Below, piece by piece: positions 32,318 to 43,012 of a stretch of DNA of 64,000 nt (position 1 is its first letter; every line of letters begins with the position of its first letter). Origin of the DNA: Pachyseris speciosa (taxonomy: Eukaryota; Cnidaria; Anthozoa; Scleractinia; Pachyseridae); assembly GCA_016490735.1 (NCBI GenBank), contig JAEMWC010000047.1, forward strand, positions 1,041,001 through 1,105,000, read 5' to 3'. The position numbers and the translations under genes were made by a program. The notes under the pieces are model-generated. The model was not told where the DNA came from and did no database searches. It saw only the letters and a list, made by a program, of their open reading frames with translations.

Positions 32318-32803
32318 GTTATGGCGCGCAATAAAGACACAAGACCAAGTAGTGGCCAATAGTGGGTAGGGAATGTACTGGCAAGGCTCGGATAAAAACC
32401 CACCGACCGGAAAAACCCACCGGATGGGGGGCCTCGACACATGGCGCCATGCCGAGGGGGTGCCCCATGCCTGTACTGCAAGGAGGACATTGTTGCTGGA
32501 ATAATTACATGGGGCCAAGTTAACCCAGCTAGAGAACAAATGTCCCCTCCCTGACGGGGCTCCAGCACAGGGCTGAAGGGGTGCCGCAGGCAGCAATTCC
32601 CCGCCCACAGACGTCGAGTATAATGAGAAAGTCCCCTGTGTGGGGCCCCAAAAAACTACGTAAAAAAACAGGGTACCCCAGGCCAGAACTCGACAGGAGG
32701 TGCAAGGGATTAGGTATGGGAAGACCTTGGCCCCAAAGGGGCCAGTGAAAGCGAGGTCAACCGCCTGTGGAGGGGTGGCCTGGGGGCCCGTGTAATAATA
32801 GGA

Positions 32804-33042
32804 ATGAACCTGAGATTAATTGACAAACTATGAACGTAACAATAAGTCAGTGTTCTCAACGTATCTAAAGTAATCATCAGTTAAGGCAAGGTGCCAAGTT
32901 CTTGGGTTATGAACCTGAGATTAATTGAAACTAAGAATTAGAACGCAACAATAAAAGTTATTAACAGGAGACATCGTAATGTTTCAATGTACTGGTATCT
33001 AAAATAGTTATCGGTTAAGGCAGGAAGCCAAGTTCTTGGGTA
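32804..33042. repeat. ~105-130-bp direct repeat, two copies, in DIRS 3' region
   Basis: ATGAACCTGAGATTAATTGA occurs at 32804 and 32909. Both copies run on to TCGGTTAAGGCA(G/A) or TCAGTTAAGGCA(A) and AAGTTCTTGGGT. It lies just past the recombinase gene in the element's sense, where DIRS-group elements carry split or internal repeats used in circular integration. Confidence 0.7.
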
Positions 33043-33821
33043 CTTAGAGGATAGCCTCTTTGGGGGTCTTGATATAAGTTTGGTAAGCATTAGATTTCCA
33101 CCTTCCGAGGACTTTTGATTAGCCAATCAGGAAGACCAACTGCTCCCGCTGTTGTGGCTGCGCCAATACGAAAGCTGTGTGAGGCAAAGTTTGCACTGTC
33201 CAGGCCGCAGACATGGAGTAGGGCACGCACGTTGTTGGTAAGCGATGTGCGGGTAAGATTGCGCCCATCGGTGAATTTGAAGAGAGGATGGGAGGTACTC
33301 TGTCCATATGTTTGAAGAAGATAGTCTTGAAGGGTGGTGACAGCGCAGACAGTAGAGTGTGACCTAGCTATAGTGAGTCTGGCTGTCTCGCGGAAAGGGT
33401 CAGTTTTGGACTTCTTAATAGTAATTTCAAGAAAATTCGGATTGAGAATATTAGGTTTAAAATTGATATCAGCTCTGGATAAGTGGATATGGGGATCAAA
33501 CTTGCCATTGCATGTGAATTCGCTGCTTCGTAGAAAACCAAAAAAGGCTAGGGTAAAGGCAGCCCATAACATAGAAGAGTCAACGTCCTGAGAGTGGAAA
33601 GGTTGTAACTTAGCGTAGATTTTTTGGAGAACTGTAATGGTGATGGGGTAGCGTGCTCGCTTAGAAGCGCTCTGCAAGCATTTTATGCCTCGCAACGTTT
33701 TATAAAGGAGGGGCATGGAGGTGAAGTCCAGCGGAAAACCAAACTCAGTATGTAGGTTTTTTACTGCTGCAAGGTAAACTTTTATAGTGCTATAAGAAAC
33801 TATTGGACAGGTGGGTAGCAA
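33000..33821 (-). pseudogene. Tyrosine recombinase of DIRS element A, frameshifted
   Basis: The 243-codon frame carries the YR fold: YSTIKVYLAAVKNLH (N-terminal helix), FTLAFFGFLRSSEFTCNGKF (first catalytic Arg), ITIKKSKTDPF (Lys region) and FASHSFRIGAATTAGAVGLP (the H-x-x-R box). A one-base slip in the A-run near 33116 then gives a wrong tail ending at 33090. In the neighbouring frame GRWKSNAYQTYIKTP continues, holding the W/H and the nucleophilic Tyr. The enzyme would integrate a circular DNA intermediate without target duplication. As it stands the Tyr is out of frame, so this copy is dead. Confidence 0.8.
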
Positions 33822-35836
33822 AGTGGATCAAGGTATCCTCACGGCTGGGTAGTAAAGGGGTATCAGGGGAAACAAGCCCATGGTGTAAACAGAAGCGAAT
33901 AAATTGGCGTTCCCCAGATGAGTAGGTACCGCGGGTGGTTGATGCAGTGGAATGGTAGATGAAACTGGCTGCTTGCAGAGTCAGACTGGTCAGGAAATGA
34001 GGGATCTGGCAAGGAACGGGAGATGCATCCGGTGCGAGAAGGTGGAAACTGGCCATCTGAAAGCGAGAGAGACTGTCAGCGATGCCATTGTCAAGGCCAG
34101 AGACATGTTTGGCAGAAAAAGTAAAATTGAACTTTAAAGTCTGCAGGGTGATTAAACGAATGAGATTCATAATCCGGGGGATTTTGGAGCTCTTCGCAGA
34201 GAGAATAGCAACGATTGCTTGGTTATCGCAGTGGAAGCAAATTCTCCTATTAGCCCATAAGGGAGACCAGAGCATGCAAGCCAGGTAAATTGGGTAAAGC
34301 TCTTGCCACCGGATGCTTATGCCTGTGGCGGAATTGAGCGGATGGGACGGGAGCCATCTGCCCTGGAACCACAAGTTATTGAAGAAACCCGCGTAGCCGA
34401 TGGAACCAGCAGCATCTGTAAAAAGGTGGATTTGGGGAGAGGCCTCAGAAAAGGGGGGGGGGGGATGGGGGAGAAAAAGGCTAACCCCGTTCCACTGGTC
34501 AGGGAAAAGCTGCCACATAAGAATGTCCTTCCTGAATTCATGGTTGAGAGAAATAAAATGCCCAGGGTGGCGGACCCCTCGAGTGAGATTGATAATCCGT
34601 TGCATGAAGGGGCGACCAGGGGAGATAACCCGACAGGCAAATTGTAAAGTCCCAATGAGGGATTGGAGGTCGCGTAGACGACAAGATCTTTTGGAGGACC
34701 AGGAGGAAAGCATTGAGCGGGTATTGTGTAGTTTGTCAATTGGCAGCCTGGCTTCCAGACAGACCGAGTCAAGTGTTATACCTAAAAACTCAAGGCACTG
34801 GGTGGGGCGGAAAGTCTTCTTTGGGGCAAGAGGGATGTTTAGTTCCTCAAATAAGGTAAGGACCTGACAAAGAGCTGTGGCGCAACGGGAGAGTGGAGGG
34901 GGCTGGGCAATAAAGAAGTCATCCAGTAAATGGATAAAAGAGGGGATGTTAAGGTAATTTTTGACTAGCCATTCCAGGGCATCCGAGAGTTGGTTGAAAA
35001 GGTAGGGAGCACTTCTAAGGCCAAAGGGGAGAGCTTTTTCGAAAAAGAAAAGACCTTTCCAGGACTTACCCAATAATTCCCAATCATCGGGATGAACAGG
35101 GATAATGCGGAAAGCCGACTGTATATCGGTTTTTGTCATGAAACAGCCAGGGCCATGTTCGAGGACCAATGAGAGCATCATCAATGCGAATATAGTGGAG
35201 GGTGTACAGTTCAAGTGGGATGTTGGCATTCAGGCTATCGGGGGACCCTTTGGGGAAAGAGAGGTGGAAAATAGTGCGCCATTTTTGGCTATTCTTTTTG
35301 AGGACCAGCCGAAGGGGATGGATCTGGAAATTTGGGAAAGGGGGGGATTCGAAAGGGCCTGCAAGGCGGCCAAGTTCGACTTCTTCCAGGAGGTTTTCTT
35401 CAATGAGAAAGGGGTTTTGATAGGCCGAAGGAAGGTTTCTGACTGTTTTGGGGAGACGGTTGCCTTGGTAGCCCACCCGAAAACCCTGGGCTAGCCCAGC
35501 AGTGAGGTTAGCTACAAAGTTCTGATTGGGGTGGGTCTTAAGGAGGTCGGTTAAGAGGGAAATGTTCACGGGGGTCTCAGGTTTTAAGGACAGCAGGGCT
35601 TCAGCGGTTTGATGATTTCTTATCAGTCTGGCTTCTAGTTTTTGAAGGGGAGGAGGGGTCATCGTGGTGGTATGCTGGGTGGTCTCCATAGCTGGTTTTG
35701 TAGCGGTGGCTGAAAGGACAGGGGGCTTGGCTGCATTTGGTCCCTCGGTTGTAATTGTTGAAGAGTCCCCGTTGTGTATTGTTGGGTCTAAGGGCGGAAA
35801 GAGAGCACCCATAAGAATAATGACCCCCACTTCCAC
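33790..35836 (-). pseudogene. RT-RNase H of DIRS element A, one frameshift
   Basis: Piece 1 (35836-35084) holds the pre-RT region (LEARLIRNHQTAEALLSL, NFVANLTAGLAQGFRVGYQG) and RT entry (SQKWRTIFHLSFPKG). Near 35170 the frame shifts. Piece 2 (35229-33790, about 470 codons) carries FMTKTDIQSAFRIIPVHPDD (motif A), LPFGLRSAPYLFNQL (motif B), HLLDDFFIAQ (motif C, LDD), FLGITLDS, LQSLIGTLQFACRVISPGRP, then RNase H (IHLFTDAAGSIGYAGFF, RWQELYPIYLACML, FHCDNQAIVAI, AKHVSGLDNGIADSLSRFQM). It runs into the recombinase N-terminus (SSGERQFIRFC) before a second shift near 33810. Only two small lesions separate it from an open frame. Confidence 0.85.
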
Positions 35837-36875
35837 AAATGGAGCAGCAAGATTTGGCTTGCCCAGTAAACTTCAAGAGGTATAGTTGGGTATCACATTC
35901 TCCCCAATTGAGAGAAAGATTGCCGGCCGCTTTCCGACGGAAAGCGATATCGTAGGAGAGCCATGCGAATCCTGTGAATTTCCGTTGGGCTGATCGGATG
36001 ATCTCCTGGTAGGTGAACATCTCGACTGCCCTCCGGGGAAAGGAGGCAAGCAAAATCGTACAGTATACGGAGAAGGCGGACAGCCATTTATCGATAGAAT
36101 CAACATGCGTTTTTTTCTTGCAGGTTTTAGGGAGATCTACCTGTTTCCCACCAACGGATATGGACAACCCGGTAAGTTCGTTATGGGTTAGAAGGAAGGA
36201 GTTTTCTGGCAGCAGCAAATCAAAGTCAACGTACTCACCGCGTAAAATAGCTTGCTTGGTCTTTGTGGAAACGTGGTCAGCGAGAGAAGATGATGGTGTT
36301 ATCGCAGGTAGAGGGAGGTCGGCGCTTGCAGACGTAGACGGCGGTGAAAGTAGACTCGCCACAAAGGTTGGATCTGCAAGTTGTCGAGTTGTTGAGGGCT
36401 GAGATATTGGAGCAGACGCTAGGGGCGTTGTTGGGAGCGACGAGGCACTTTGGAGGAGTGGCATGAAGTTCCTCAGCTTTTGATCGACGATGTTGCCGAT
36501 CAGCGCAGCCAGATGTGCTGGATCAGGTGCAGGGTTCGCGGTAAGGGAATCGTTACGGTCGCCATCTTGGACAACGTCCTCATGATTGTTGCGGCTTTGT
36601 TCGGCTGTTGTGTCGTCGGGTAATCTGTCCTCAGGCGTAGGATCGCGGGGCTCATCCTGAACATCGCCTCCACCGGGTTCTTGGCGGTTTGGGCGAAGAC
36701 GTTTAGCAGCCGATGCGGAGGCGTCAGCGTTTCTCGAGCGTGTGACCGAGGAAGGATGCGAAGGAGAGATCGAACCGAGCCGCTCTATCAACTGATCACG
36801 CGAACCTGTGATCTGCAAGTTATTCTGCGCCAAGAGGAGACGAAGAACTTCGTTGCTGAGCCCAAAGAGTTCCAT
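35601..36875 (-). CDS. Gag-like ORF1 of DIRS element A, intact
   Basis: The ATG at 36875 gives 424 codons. N-terminus: ELFGLSNEVLRLLLAQNNLQ and GSRDQLIERL, a SAP-like helix-turn-helix that in other proteins binds AT-rich DNA. The middle is Pro/Ser/Thr/Ala-rich and probably disordered. Then comes a conserved block (GEYVDFDLLLPENSFL, WLSAFSVYCTILLASFPRRA, FAWLSYDIAFRRKA). C-terminus: CCSICGSGGHYSYGC, a CCHC knuckle, and CSQAPCPFSHRY, a second Cys/His cluster. It overlaps the start of the RT frame by about 230 bp. The role is the nucleocapsid-like packaging protein. DIRS element D has the same plan but three broken pieces. Confidence 0.8.
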   Translation of the reverse strand: MELFGLSNEVLRLLLAQNNLQITGSRDQLIERLGSISPSHPSSVTRSRNADASASAAKRLRPNRQEPGGGDVQDEPRDPTPEDRLPDDTTAEQSRNNHEDVVQDGDRNDSLTANPAPDPAHLAALIGNIVDQKLRNFMPLLQSASSLPTTPLASAPISQPSTTRQLADPTFVASLLSPPSTSASADLPLPAITPSSSLADHVSTKTKQAILRGEYVDFDLLLPENSFLLTHNELTGLSISVGGKQVDLPKTCKKKTHVDSIDKWLSAFSVYCTILLASFPRRAVEMFTYQEIIRSAQRKFTGFAWLSYDIAFRRKAAGNLSLNWGECDTQLYLLKFTGQAKSCCSICGSGGHYSYGCSLSALRPNNTQRGLFNNYNRGTKCSQAPCPFSHRYKTSYGDHPAYHHDDPSSPSKTRSQTDKKSSNR

Positions 36876-37140
36876 GAGATACAATATCAGTCAATATCAA
36901 TGACAATGCTTTAGAAGTTTGATTGCACTTGAAGCAAAGTAACACCTTGCAGGACTCAGAGAAGGGAGAAAATGGTTAACCACATGGTGTGTTACATTTG
37001 AATAGCGCTTACCAAATATGGGAACGCATGTGCTGTCGAGGGCCGCAGAGAAGAGCGCGGGCTCACTGAAGCTAAAGGTTGCTTGCCAACATTAACCTTA
37101 ATTTTATGCTAAAATAACAATTAATAGCGAACAAGACACC

Positions 37141-38045
37141 TAAAGGCGTTCACGTGGGATCTGTTCGTCCAGGAGAGAATGAGGTACTCTCTTGGTACGT
37201 CTATATCAGCATTAAACTTTGAACGGCTAGCAAGAGTCACAATCCGTTTGAATGAGCAGCCGAAAAAGGAAATACAAACATGAATTGAGTACAGTATTAC
37301 AAACGGTGTAAAATGAAAAAATGTAACACAATGGGGTTGGCGTTAATTAAAATTTGGGTTGATTAACTTGATGAAAACGTAAAAGTGCCAAAAAAGGAGT
37401 CTGGCGTTCTGAAAGGGTGCTTTGAGGGATTTTTTTTGTTACCACTGGCATGTTTTATATAATTATTAATATTTATTTACCCCGGGCTGGAGTGATGTCT
37501 TAGCGATTTTTTACCGACCAAATATTTAACAATTAGTTCATGAGCTCGAGATTATCGCGTGATAGATAGGATTTTGATTTTGATCAGCTAGGATTTGCTA
37601 GGATGTTGGTTTGTTGACATAGAGCGAGTAAAATTAAAAAAATTATTTGAAAAAAAGACAAAAACAGACAATAAGTTTTCCTAAATAAAAACTTTATTCA
37701 GCCTGTATCTATGCCTAAAAGCAAACGCGTTCAATAAGTAAATGTACAGGAAGGCGAACAAAGCGAATCTTGCAAGTTACTTTGAAGCACAATTCATTTG
37801 ACCCGTTTCTTGCAAAGTTCACTAAAATTGCTTTGAATAGAACGAATCAATGAATTTAAGATAAAGCACCGTAAAAATTCACATTCAAACCTGTAATGTT
37901 TGGGAAGGTGGATTTCAAGAAGCGCCCAAAACGATTCGGAGAAAGTCTAAAATTCTGGCGATGACTTGAAGATGGATTTCTTCTCTATGAACTGACCAAT
38001 TTCCACTGTTTTTTCTTCGGATTTATTGTTTCAAAAACCTGTGTT
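37141..38045. other. No gene seen
   Basis: Unassigned AT-rich DNA between the DIRS 5' side and a MITE, inside the 6.8-kb insertion of copy A. It holds no terminal repeat that I recognise. Confidence 0.4.
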
Positions 38046-38812
38046 TCCCTTCTAAGGGCCCGTATATATGGTCTCGGGTACCCGAGACAACCTTACCTAG
38101 CGTTTATATGAGAATTGTTTTCCTTCTAAGGGCCCGTTTATATGGTCTCGGGTACCCGAGACAACCTTACCTAGCGTTTATATGAGAATTGCGTGACCGA
38201 GACGAAGTTTACCCTACTTAGTTATTCAAAGCACGTCTCAAATTTACAAATCCTCATTTGCCCTTCTTTCTTTGTATATGGTCGCTCTTTGATTGAATAT
38301 CGTCAATATTGATTGAAAATTTCCTTTCTAGGTTCATTTTTGCTTCGATACCTCTTTTTATAAAAGGGCCAGTGAGCCATCAGCCAATTCGAAGTTTATA
38401 ACGTGTCACATAACTTAGCTTCGTACTTAGCTCCGAATCCCCGCACAATCTGATCACTGTGGGTAATGCTGGCTTTTAAAATGAAATTCCTTGAAATAAA
38501 TTTGCGTTTTTTAACTCAAAAATTGGACCGAAATAACTTTTTTACGCATACGCGCATATTTAATTTTCAGCCGTCTCGTCCCGGGTAGGCGAAACAAAGT
38601 GTTTACATGAGAAAAAGTTGTCTCGCCTGCCAGGGTTACCCTACCTGCCGCAGCGAGACAACTCGCCTAACCGAGTTGTCTCGCCCACCCGAGTTGTCTC
38701 ACCATCTCATGCAAACGGTTCATAGAACTTTTCAAAGAAATAAGTGGAAAAATAGCTCACCCAGGGTAACTCGGGGGGAGGGTTGCCGAGTCCGCATAAA
38801 CAGGCTAAGACC
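38046..38812. mobile_element. MITE with duplicated left end
   Basis: CTAAGGGCCCGTTTATATGG with GTCTCGGGTACCCGAGACAA occurs twice in tandem (74-bp period, 38053 and 38127). The right end, inverted, reads CTTAGCCTGTTTATGCGGAC TCGG. The interior repeats GTTGTCTCGCC(T/C) in both orientations. The doubled left end suggests slippage or a second partial insertion. The exact right boundary is uncertain. Confidence 0.5.
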
Positions 38813-39114
38813 GGCATACTGCTATCTTGAAAACTCACCTGTGCAACAATCGGCCGCCATTTTTATTTTGATCTTCCTTGCGCGTGACTAAAACCTTTCT
38901 CTCTACCTCTCCCCAAGGCTCTCGCAGTAGTTTTCGACCTTGACTTGGCATGTGATTCCAGCCAATGAAATCGTACGATTTTCTTGAGAGCCGATGAAAT
39001 CAAACCATTCTCTCGAGACTTCCCGCGGGATACGGGAAACTTAAAAAAACGAAATTCGACTGAAACCTCAACGTTGTCTGCCTTTGGCCATCCTCCGTAA
39101 AAAATTCTACTTAC

Positions 39115-39790
39115 CTCAACAAAAACTTAAATCTTCCCGCCTAAACGGAACGTCGCTCAGCCACGAAACGAACAAACGAAAGCCGACTTGTCAATAAGTC
39201 TTCGAAACGTGTCATTCGGATTTGTTTCGTTTTTACAACGAAATGCAGAGTCAAAGTGTCCGAAAATAGGGGTGTCCGGGAAATAATACAACATACTGTA
39301 TATCAAAGTCAGTAAATTTATATTCCATTTGCCTCTTAAAAATGCATTTTATATCTGGGGGAGCTCCTTTAAATTTGCTATTGAATAGTGGAAACACTCC
39401 TTAAAACTCAGTGTTTGGTGCATGAATACTCCTTGAATACTCCTTGAATTTTTTGTACACTAGCCACTGGACACTGATCATCATTGATGATCTCGTGATT
39501 TCTTACACAGTCTACAATGGTATAATTTAAAGTGGTTCTGAACCCCATGCACAGATTTTTTTAAAACTTAATTTGCAGAAAGATGAATCTTCATATGCTG
39601 ATTGCAATTCAATAATAAAAAACGGGGGTCATCCGACTCGTGAGTTACAGGCACAAAATTAAGGGTGTTTGTAAGAGGCTGTACTGTTGCTATGGTGACC
39701 TTTGTTATATGGCAAAACAGTGATCACAACTTGTTGAGAATTAATTGGGAATTTTTTTGATACCATATTTATGGAAACAAACAAAGAATT
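39115..39790. other. Unit DNA of copy A with a candidate 5' exon (minus)
   Basis: On the minus strand a perfect donor GTTGAG|GTAAGTAG lies at 39114. The same donor appears as TCGAT|GTAAGTAG in copies C (48285) and D (61442). The upstream sequence (ACGTTCCGTTTAGGCGG) would be a 5' exon. The start is unknown. Confidence 0.35.
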
Positions 39791-39929
39791 GATAACTGAG
39801 TTAATCTTTTGTCTCACGACTAAGTCACAAAGATGTGGATCGCCAAGTTTCAACCGCTATACTGCTGCTCTTCATCAGGCGATGGTTTCGACTGGCTGCG
39901 TGTGAGTATAGGAAGCACCGTGGCTGGAA

Positions 39930-40290
39930 ACGCTATGTGGATGACACCTTTACCATCTTAGATCATGACAAAGTTGACTCGTTCTTACAACACCTCAATA
40001 GTCAACAGCTGACTATCCGTTTCACTATGGAAACTGAGAATGACAACTTAATTCCCTTTCTTGATACGTCGATCATCAAGGATTTGAATGGATACCTCTC
40101 TACCAGTGTTTATAGAAAGCCTACACACACTGACCAGTAGCTAGCGTATAATTTACACCACCCGCAATCTGTAAAACGCGGTATTGTCAAGTGCCTTTAC
40201 GATCGATCTAAACACCTCAGAACAAAACCATCAGTTATCTCTCATGAAAAGAAACACCTCTCATCGGCTCTTGTTTACAACGGTTATCCG
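39930..40290 (+). pseudogene. RT remnant of the Penelope-like element
   Basis: It enters at KHRGWKRYVDDTFTILDHDK (motif C, both Asp present), then LQHLNSQQLTIRFTMETEND, FLDTSIIKDLNGYLSTSVYR and KPTHTDQ, followed by a stop at 40138 where the family normally continues. The next codons in frame (VKRGIVKCLYDRSKHL) still match the pattern. Motifs A and B are deleted, so there is no RT activity. It is close to the RT piece at 14975-15802. Confidence 0.75.
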
Positions 40291-40476
40291 TTTTCGTTTG
40301 TAAAAAATCCTACGAAAACCAAGGGACGAACAAGCACTAAAGAACCTGAACCCGAAATTAAATCTACTGTGGTTCTGCCATACGTCAAAGGCACATCGGA
40401 GGCTCTTCGCCGTTGCCTACAACAATAAGGCATACGGACTGTTTTCAGATCTGACACAACTCTTAGATCACACCTA

Positions 40477-40983
40477 GTGCGACCTAAGGACATTGTCGAT
40501 CCAGTAAAACAAGACGGAGTAGTCTACAAGATTCCCTGCGAATGTGGTAAGGTTTATATTGGAGAGACGGGAAGATCTATGCATGAACAGATTAAGGAAC
40601 ACGATAGAGACATACGGCTTGCTCGAACCCAATCCTCCAGCATTTCAGAACATTATCCGCTCTGGGACGAAGTTAAATTTATTGACCGAGACCCACATTG
40701 GTACACCCGTAGGGTTAAAGAGGCTATTCACATAAGACTTCACCCTAACAACATCAACAGGGACAGTGGAATTGAAATTCCTGAAGCGTGGATGCCAACG
40801 ATCAAACAACACAACAGCCGATCAGTACAAAAGCGGACCGCTGAGGGAACAATTTCTAGTCTGAACGACAAGGAGCGAAATCCACCAATCAACAACAGCC
40901 TAAGCGAGGATCGAAACGCACCAATCACCACCAGCCACCGTGCTTCTTATACTCACACGCAGCCAGTCGACACTATCGCCTGA
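40477..40983 (+). CDS. GIY-YIG endonuclease domain of the Penelope-like element
   Basis: 168 codons. The nuclease core is GVVYKIPCECGKVYIGETGR followed by EQIKEH; the YKIPC...YIGET pair is the Penelope version of GIY-YIG, and the conserved Arg follows. Next come SSISEHYPLWDEVKFIDRDP, RRVKEAIHIRLHPNNINRDS (with the conserved Glu) and GIEIPEAWMPTI. The domain nicks target DNA to prime reverse transcription. The frame runs on into the terminal repeat (SHRASYTHTQPVDTIA), so the end is not informative. The domain is open although the RT before it is deleted. Confidence 0.8.
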   Translation: MRPKDIVDPVKQDGVVYKIPCECGKVYIGETGRSMHEQIKEHDRDIRLARTQSSSISEHYPLWDEVKFIDRDPHWYTRRVKEAIHIRLHPNNINRDSGIEIPEAWMPTIKQHNSRSVQKRTAEGTISSLNDKERNPPINNSLSEDRNAPITTSHRASYTHTQPVDTIA

Positions 40984-41110
40984 TAAACACCAGCAGTATA
41001 GCGGTCAAAACGTCGGGATCCACATCTTTGTTACTCAATCGTGAGACAAAAGATTAACTCAGCTATCATTTGAAACCACAATGGCGAACACCTTTCCAAG
41101 CAAAGAATTG

Positions 41111-41630
41111 TGGGATAATCGATCCATCAAAGAGTTGCTGTTAAAAATTAACAAAACCATTTTGAGCCACCTTAACATGACTTCTGGGTTGTTTTTGTAA
41201 TTTATAGAAAGATTAGTATTTTAAGTTGTTTACATTTTTGTGTGGGATACCTGTGGTATCTCACAATAATGTCATCGCGTTGTAAGTCTGTTACTGCTAA
41301 TGTGTTGTAAAGTTTGCAATGGATTGTGGACAGTGTTTCCCACACATATACTCTTTGGTACAAATTAATTTTTTTTAATTGGTAACTTATGACAACATAC
41401 ACACCACCATGTGTACAGTGAAACAATGAAACTGAATTAATTAGGAGATCAGAATTAAATGCATTAGCTTACTGTATTGTACAATTGAACTTCGGTGAAA
41501 ACTTTGGACTAAAACGTTCGTTCTTTGAAAGGAAAACAAACCTCTTATATTTTACTGATAATTAAAATTAAAAATAAATCGTAATGATAGAATGATACAA
41601 ATTTAATATTGGAAGTACTACTAATAAATC

Positions 41631-41673
<43 letters not shown>

Positions 41674-41690
41674 TATTATTGTTATTATTA
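41111..41690. other. End of copy A and (TTA)n junction
   Basis: Unit DNA ending in a (TTA) run at about 41634-41690. CTACTAATAAATCGTTATTA just before the run looks like the 3' tail of a SINE- or LINE-like element, and may explain the microsatellite at every junction. Confidence 0.5.
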
Positions 41691-41919
41691 TGTAGTTTCG
41701 AGGGATCTTCTTCATTCCTTGTTAATAATCATGAAAAATCTGGGACCAGAGGAAATAGTCCGGATAATCGAGGTTCGAATGTAGTAGTAGAGAACGGACC
41801 AATTCATACAAGTCACAGCAGATCTGAATGAGTACAGTGCATTTGTTTGTAATTTAGTTATATTTTAAAAGAAGGTTGTAATTTCAAGATACGTAATTAT
41901 GGGTACTTCATTTCAACAG

Positions 41920-41985
41920 CTCTAGATGGGCTATACATGGACCCATATGACAGAAGGGACCTATTCAGGCGGCTGTTCATTGAAG
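41920..41985 (+). CDS. Candidate hypervariable 66-nt exon, copy B
   Basis: The exon is bounded by TTTCAACAG and GAAG|GTAACT. Read as CT|CTA...GAA|G it is 2 + 63 + 1 nt (phase 1 at both ends, 22 codons added). Residues: LDGLYMDPYDRRDLFRRLFI, then EG. It is open in all four copies. It differs from copy D at 6 positions (5 amino-acid changes) and from copy E at about 11. The intron-like flanks, about 150 bp downstream, are almost identical. It could be skipped or swapped without frame change. Product not recognised. Confidence 0.45.
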
Positions 41986-42805
41986 GTAACTTTGAAAGAT
42001 ATCAGTGGTAAACTTAGGACAACATACTAATGAAAGACGGGAGTAATGTTTGCACAATTGTCTGTATACAATGACGATACAATAAGTCACTTTTCCTAAT
42101 TACAACAATATGACATTACCATTGCCTAAATGTACCACTCGAAAGCATTGCATAACTAGTGTGTATTGTAACTCAAAACTGTATATTTTCCTCTGTATTG
42201 CTGATATAATTGGGAGTGGAAGCTGAATAATTGGACCTCGATTATTCATTATTCTTTGCGTGTTTTTTCGAATTATGGATTATTCTTGTTAAACTTTTGT
42301 GGGTTATTCATTAGTCATCATTATTTCTTCAATACATGAAATATTTCCCCTGTTAAACTTGAATTCAGGTTTAATTATAATGCATTAGGTCATAATATAA
42401 TACTGTCGCATTATACTCAGAGGAGAAATCTACTAGAAACTAGAAAGAATTAGAGCAAAACCGTGAACAAAACCCGACGTAGATGGTCAAACCAGGATGA
42501 GATTAAAGAGGACTGTAATTGAAAATAAACTTGACAAAAATTGAACCGGTTTTTCAGGTTAATCTCAGTTTGTATGAACGTGTAAATTAGAAAAGCTTTG
42601 AAATGTCAATGTTTGTTGTGTGCCTGTGATTTCTGCAATTGGACTGTTGCACTACCAGTTTCAAGTTAAGAGTTTTAATTACTGCAAACAAATACATGGC
42701 CAAGCCCGTTAATTTCGTCTCCTCTTTTGGACCCTGTAGAGATTACCCTCAAGTAGTGCTATTACAAATCAAAACAGTCACAGGCACATTGCTGAACACC
42801 TCGAT

Positions 42806-43012
42806 CTAATATTGACAGACATGGTGTCTAGGTTGGTCACCAGAGGAGTCCTCATCCGACACGTCTTTATTTTCGACGATTTCCTCGTCAGACAGCGTCA
42901 ATGTCACTGTCGGCGCCGCCTTTTAGAAGTCGTTCGATTCTATCCGCTTCCTTTTTGGGGAGCTTGTAGGATTTCAATATGACACAAGTGTTCGTGCTAC
43001 TCCTTGAAGTCC
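42806..43012 (-). pseudogene. Candidate acidic terminal exon, copy B, frameshifted
   Basis: The acceptor CTTTTCAG|GG (plus 43013-43015) is intact. The coding sequence runs KSYKLPKKEADRIERLLKGG and then meets a +1 slip (GACGCTGTCTGACGAG against GACTCGTCTGACGAG in C), giving a premature stop. The downstream acidic frame and VCQY ending are still visible. Confidence 0.4.

Larger units (their letters stand above)
32318..39097 (-). mobile_element. 6.8-kb insertion in copy A containing a DIRS-like element
   Basis: In copies C and D the site reads CACATTTAATAGGGAAAAA. In copy A CATTTAAT stops at 32317 and the unit resumes at AAAAAATTCTACTTAC near 39098. The DIRS-like element, on the minus strand, occupies about 32318-37140: gag (36875-35601), pre-RT and RT-RNase H (35836-33790), tyrosine recombinase (33821 to about 33000), then GC-rich non-coding DNA. 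The remainder (about 37140-39097) holds another MITE and unassigned DNA, so more than one event may be involved. No target duplication is seen, as expected for YR elements. Confidence 0.75.
39782..41110 (+). mobile_element. Penelope-like element with inverted ends and 10-bp TSD
   Basis: The inserted segment is 39792-41100. CAAAGAATTG flanks it on both sides (39782-39791, 41101-41110). Copies C (48955) and D (62110) show the uninterrupted site (ACGGAGAATTGTGGGAG). The 5' end (GATAACTGAGTTAATCTTTT... GGCTGCGTGTGAGTATAGGA) is the reverse complement of the 3' end (CTTATACTCACACGCAGCC...AGATTAACTCAGCTATC) over about 150 bp, so this copy has inverted terminal repeats. Between them are an RT remnant and a GIY-YIG domain. 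Most of the RT is deleted: the left repeat passes straight into motif C. It is therefore an internally deleted copy, yet it inserted as a unit with a clean duplication. Confidence 0.85.

Noticed and set aside
34303..34867. Plus-strand frames of 114 and 155 codons
   Set aside because: Antisense to the RT-RNase H region of DIRS element A; no motif of their own.
41920..41985. Reading the 66-nt block as a minus-strand exon
   Set aside because: The minus strand offers an acceptor-like CTTCAG but no GT donor on the other side (it reads AG|CTGTTG), whereas the plus strand has both AG and GTAACT in all copies.
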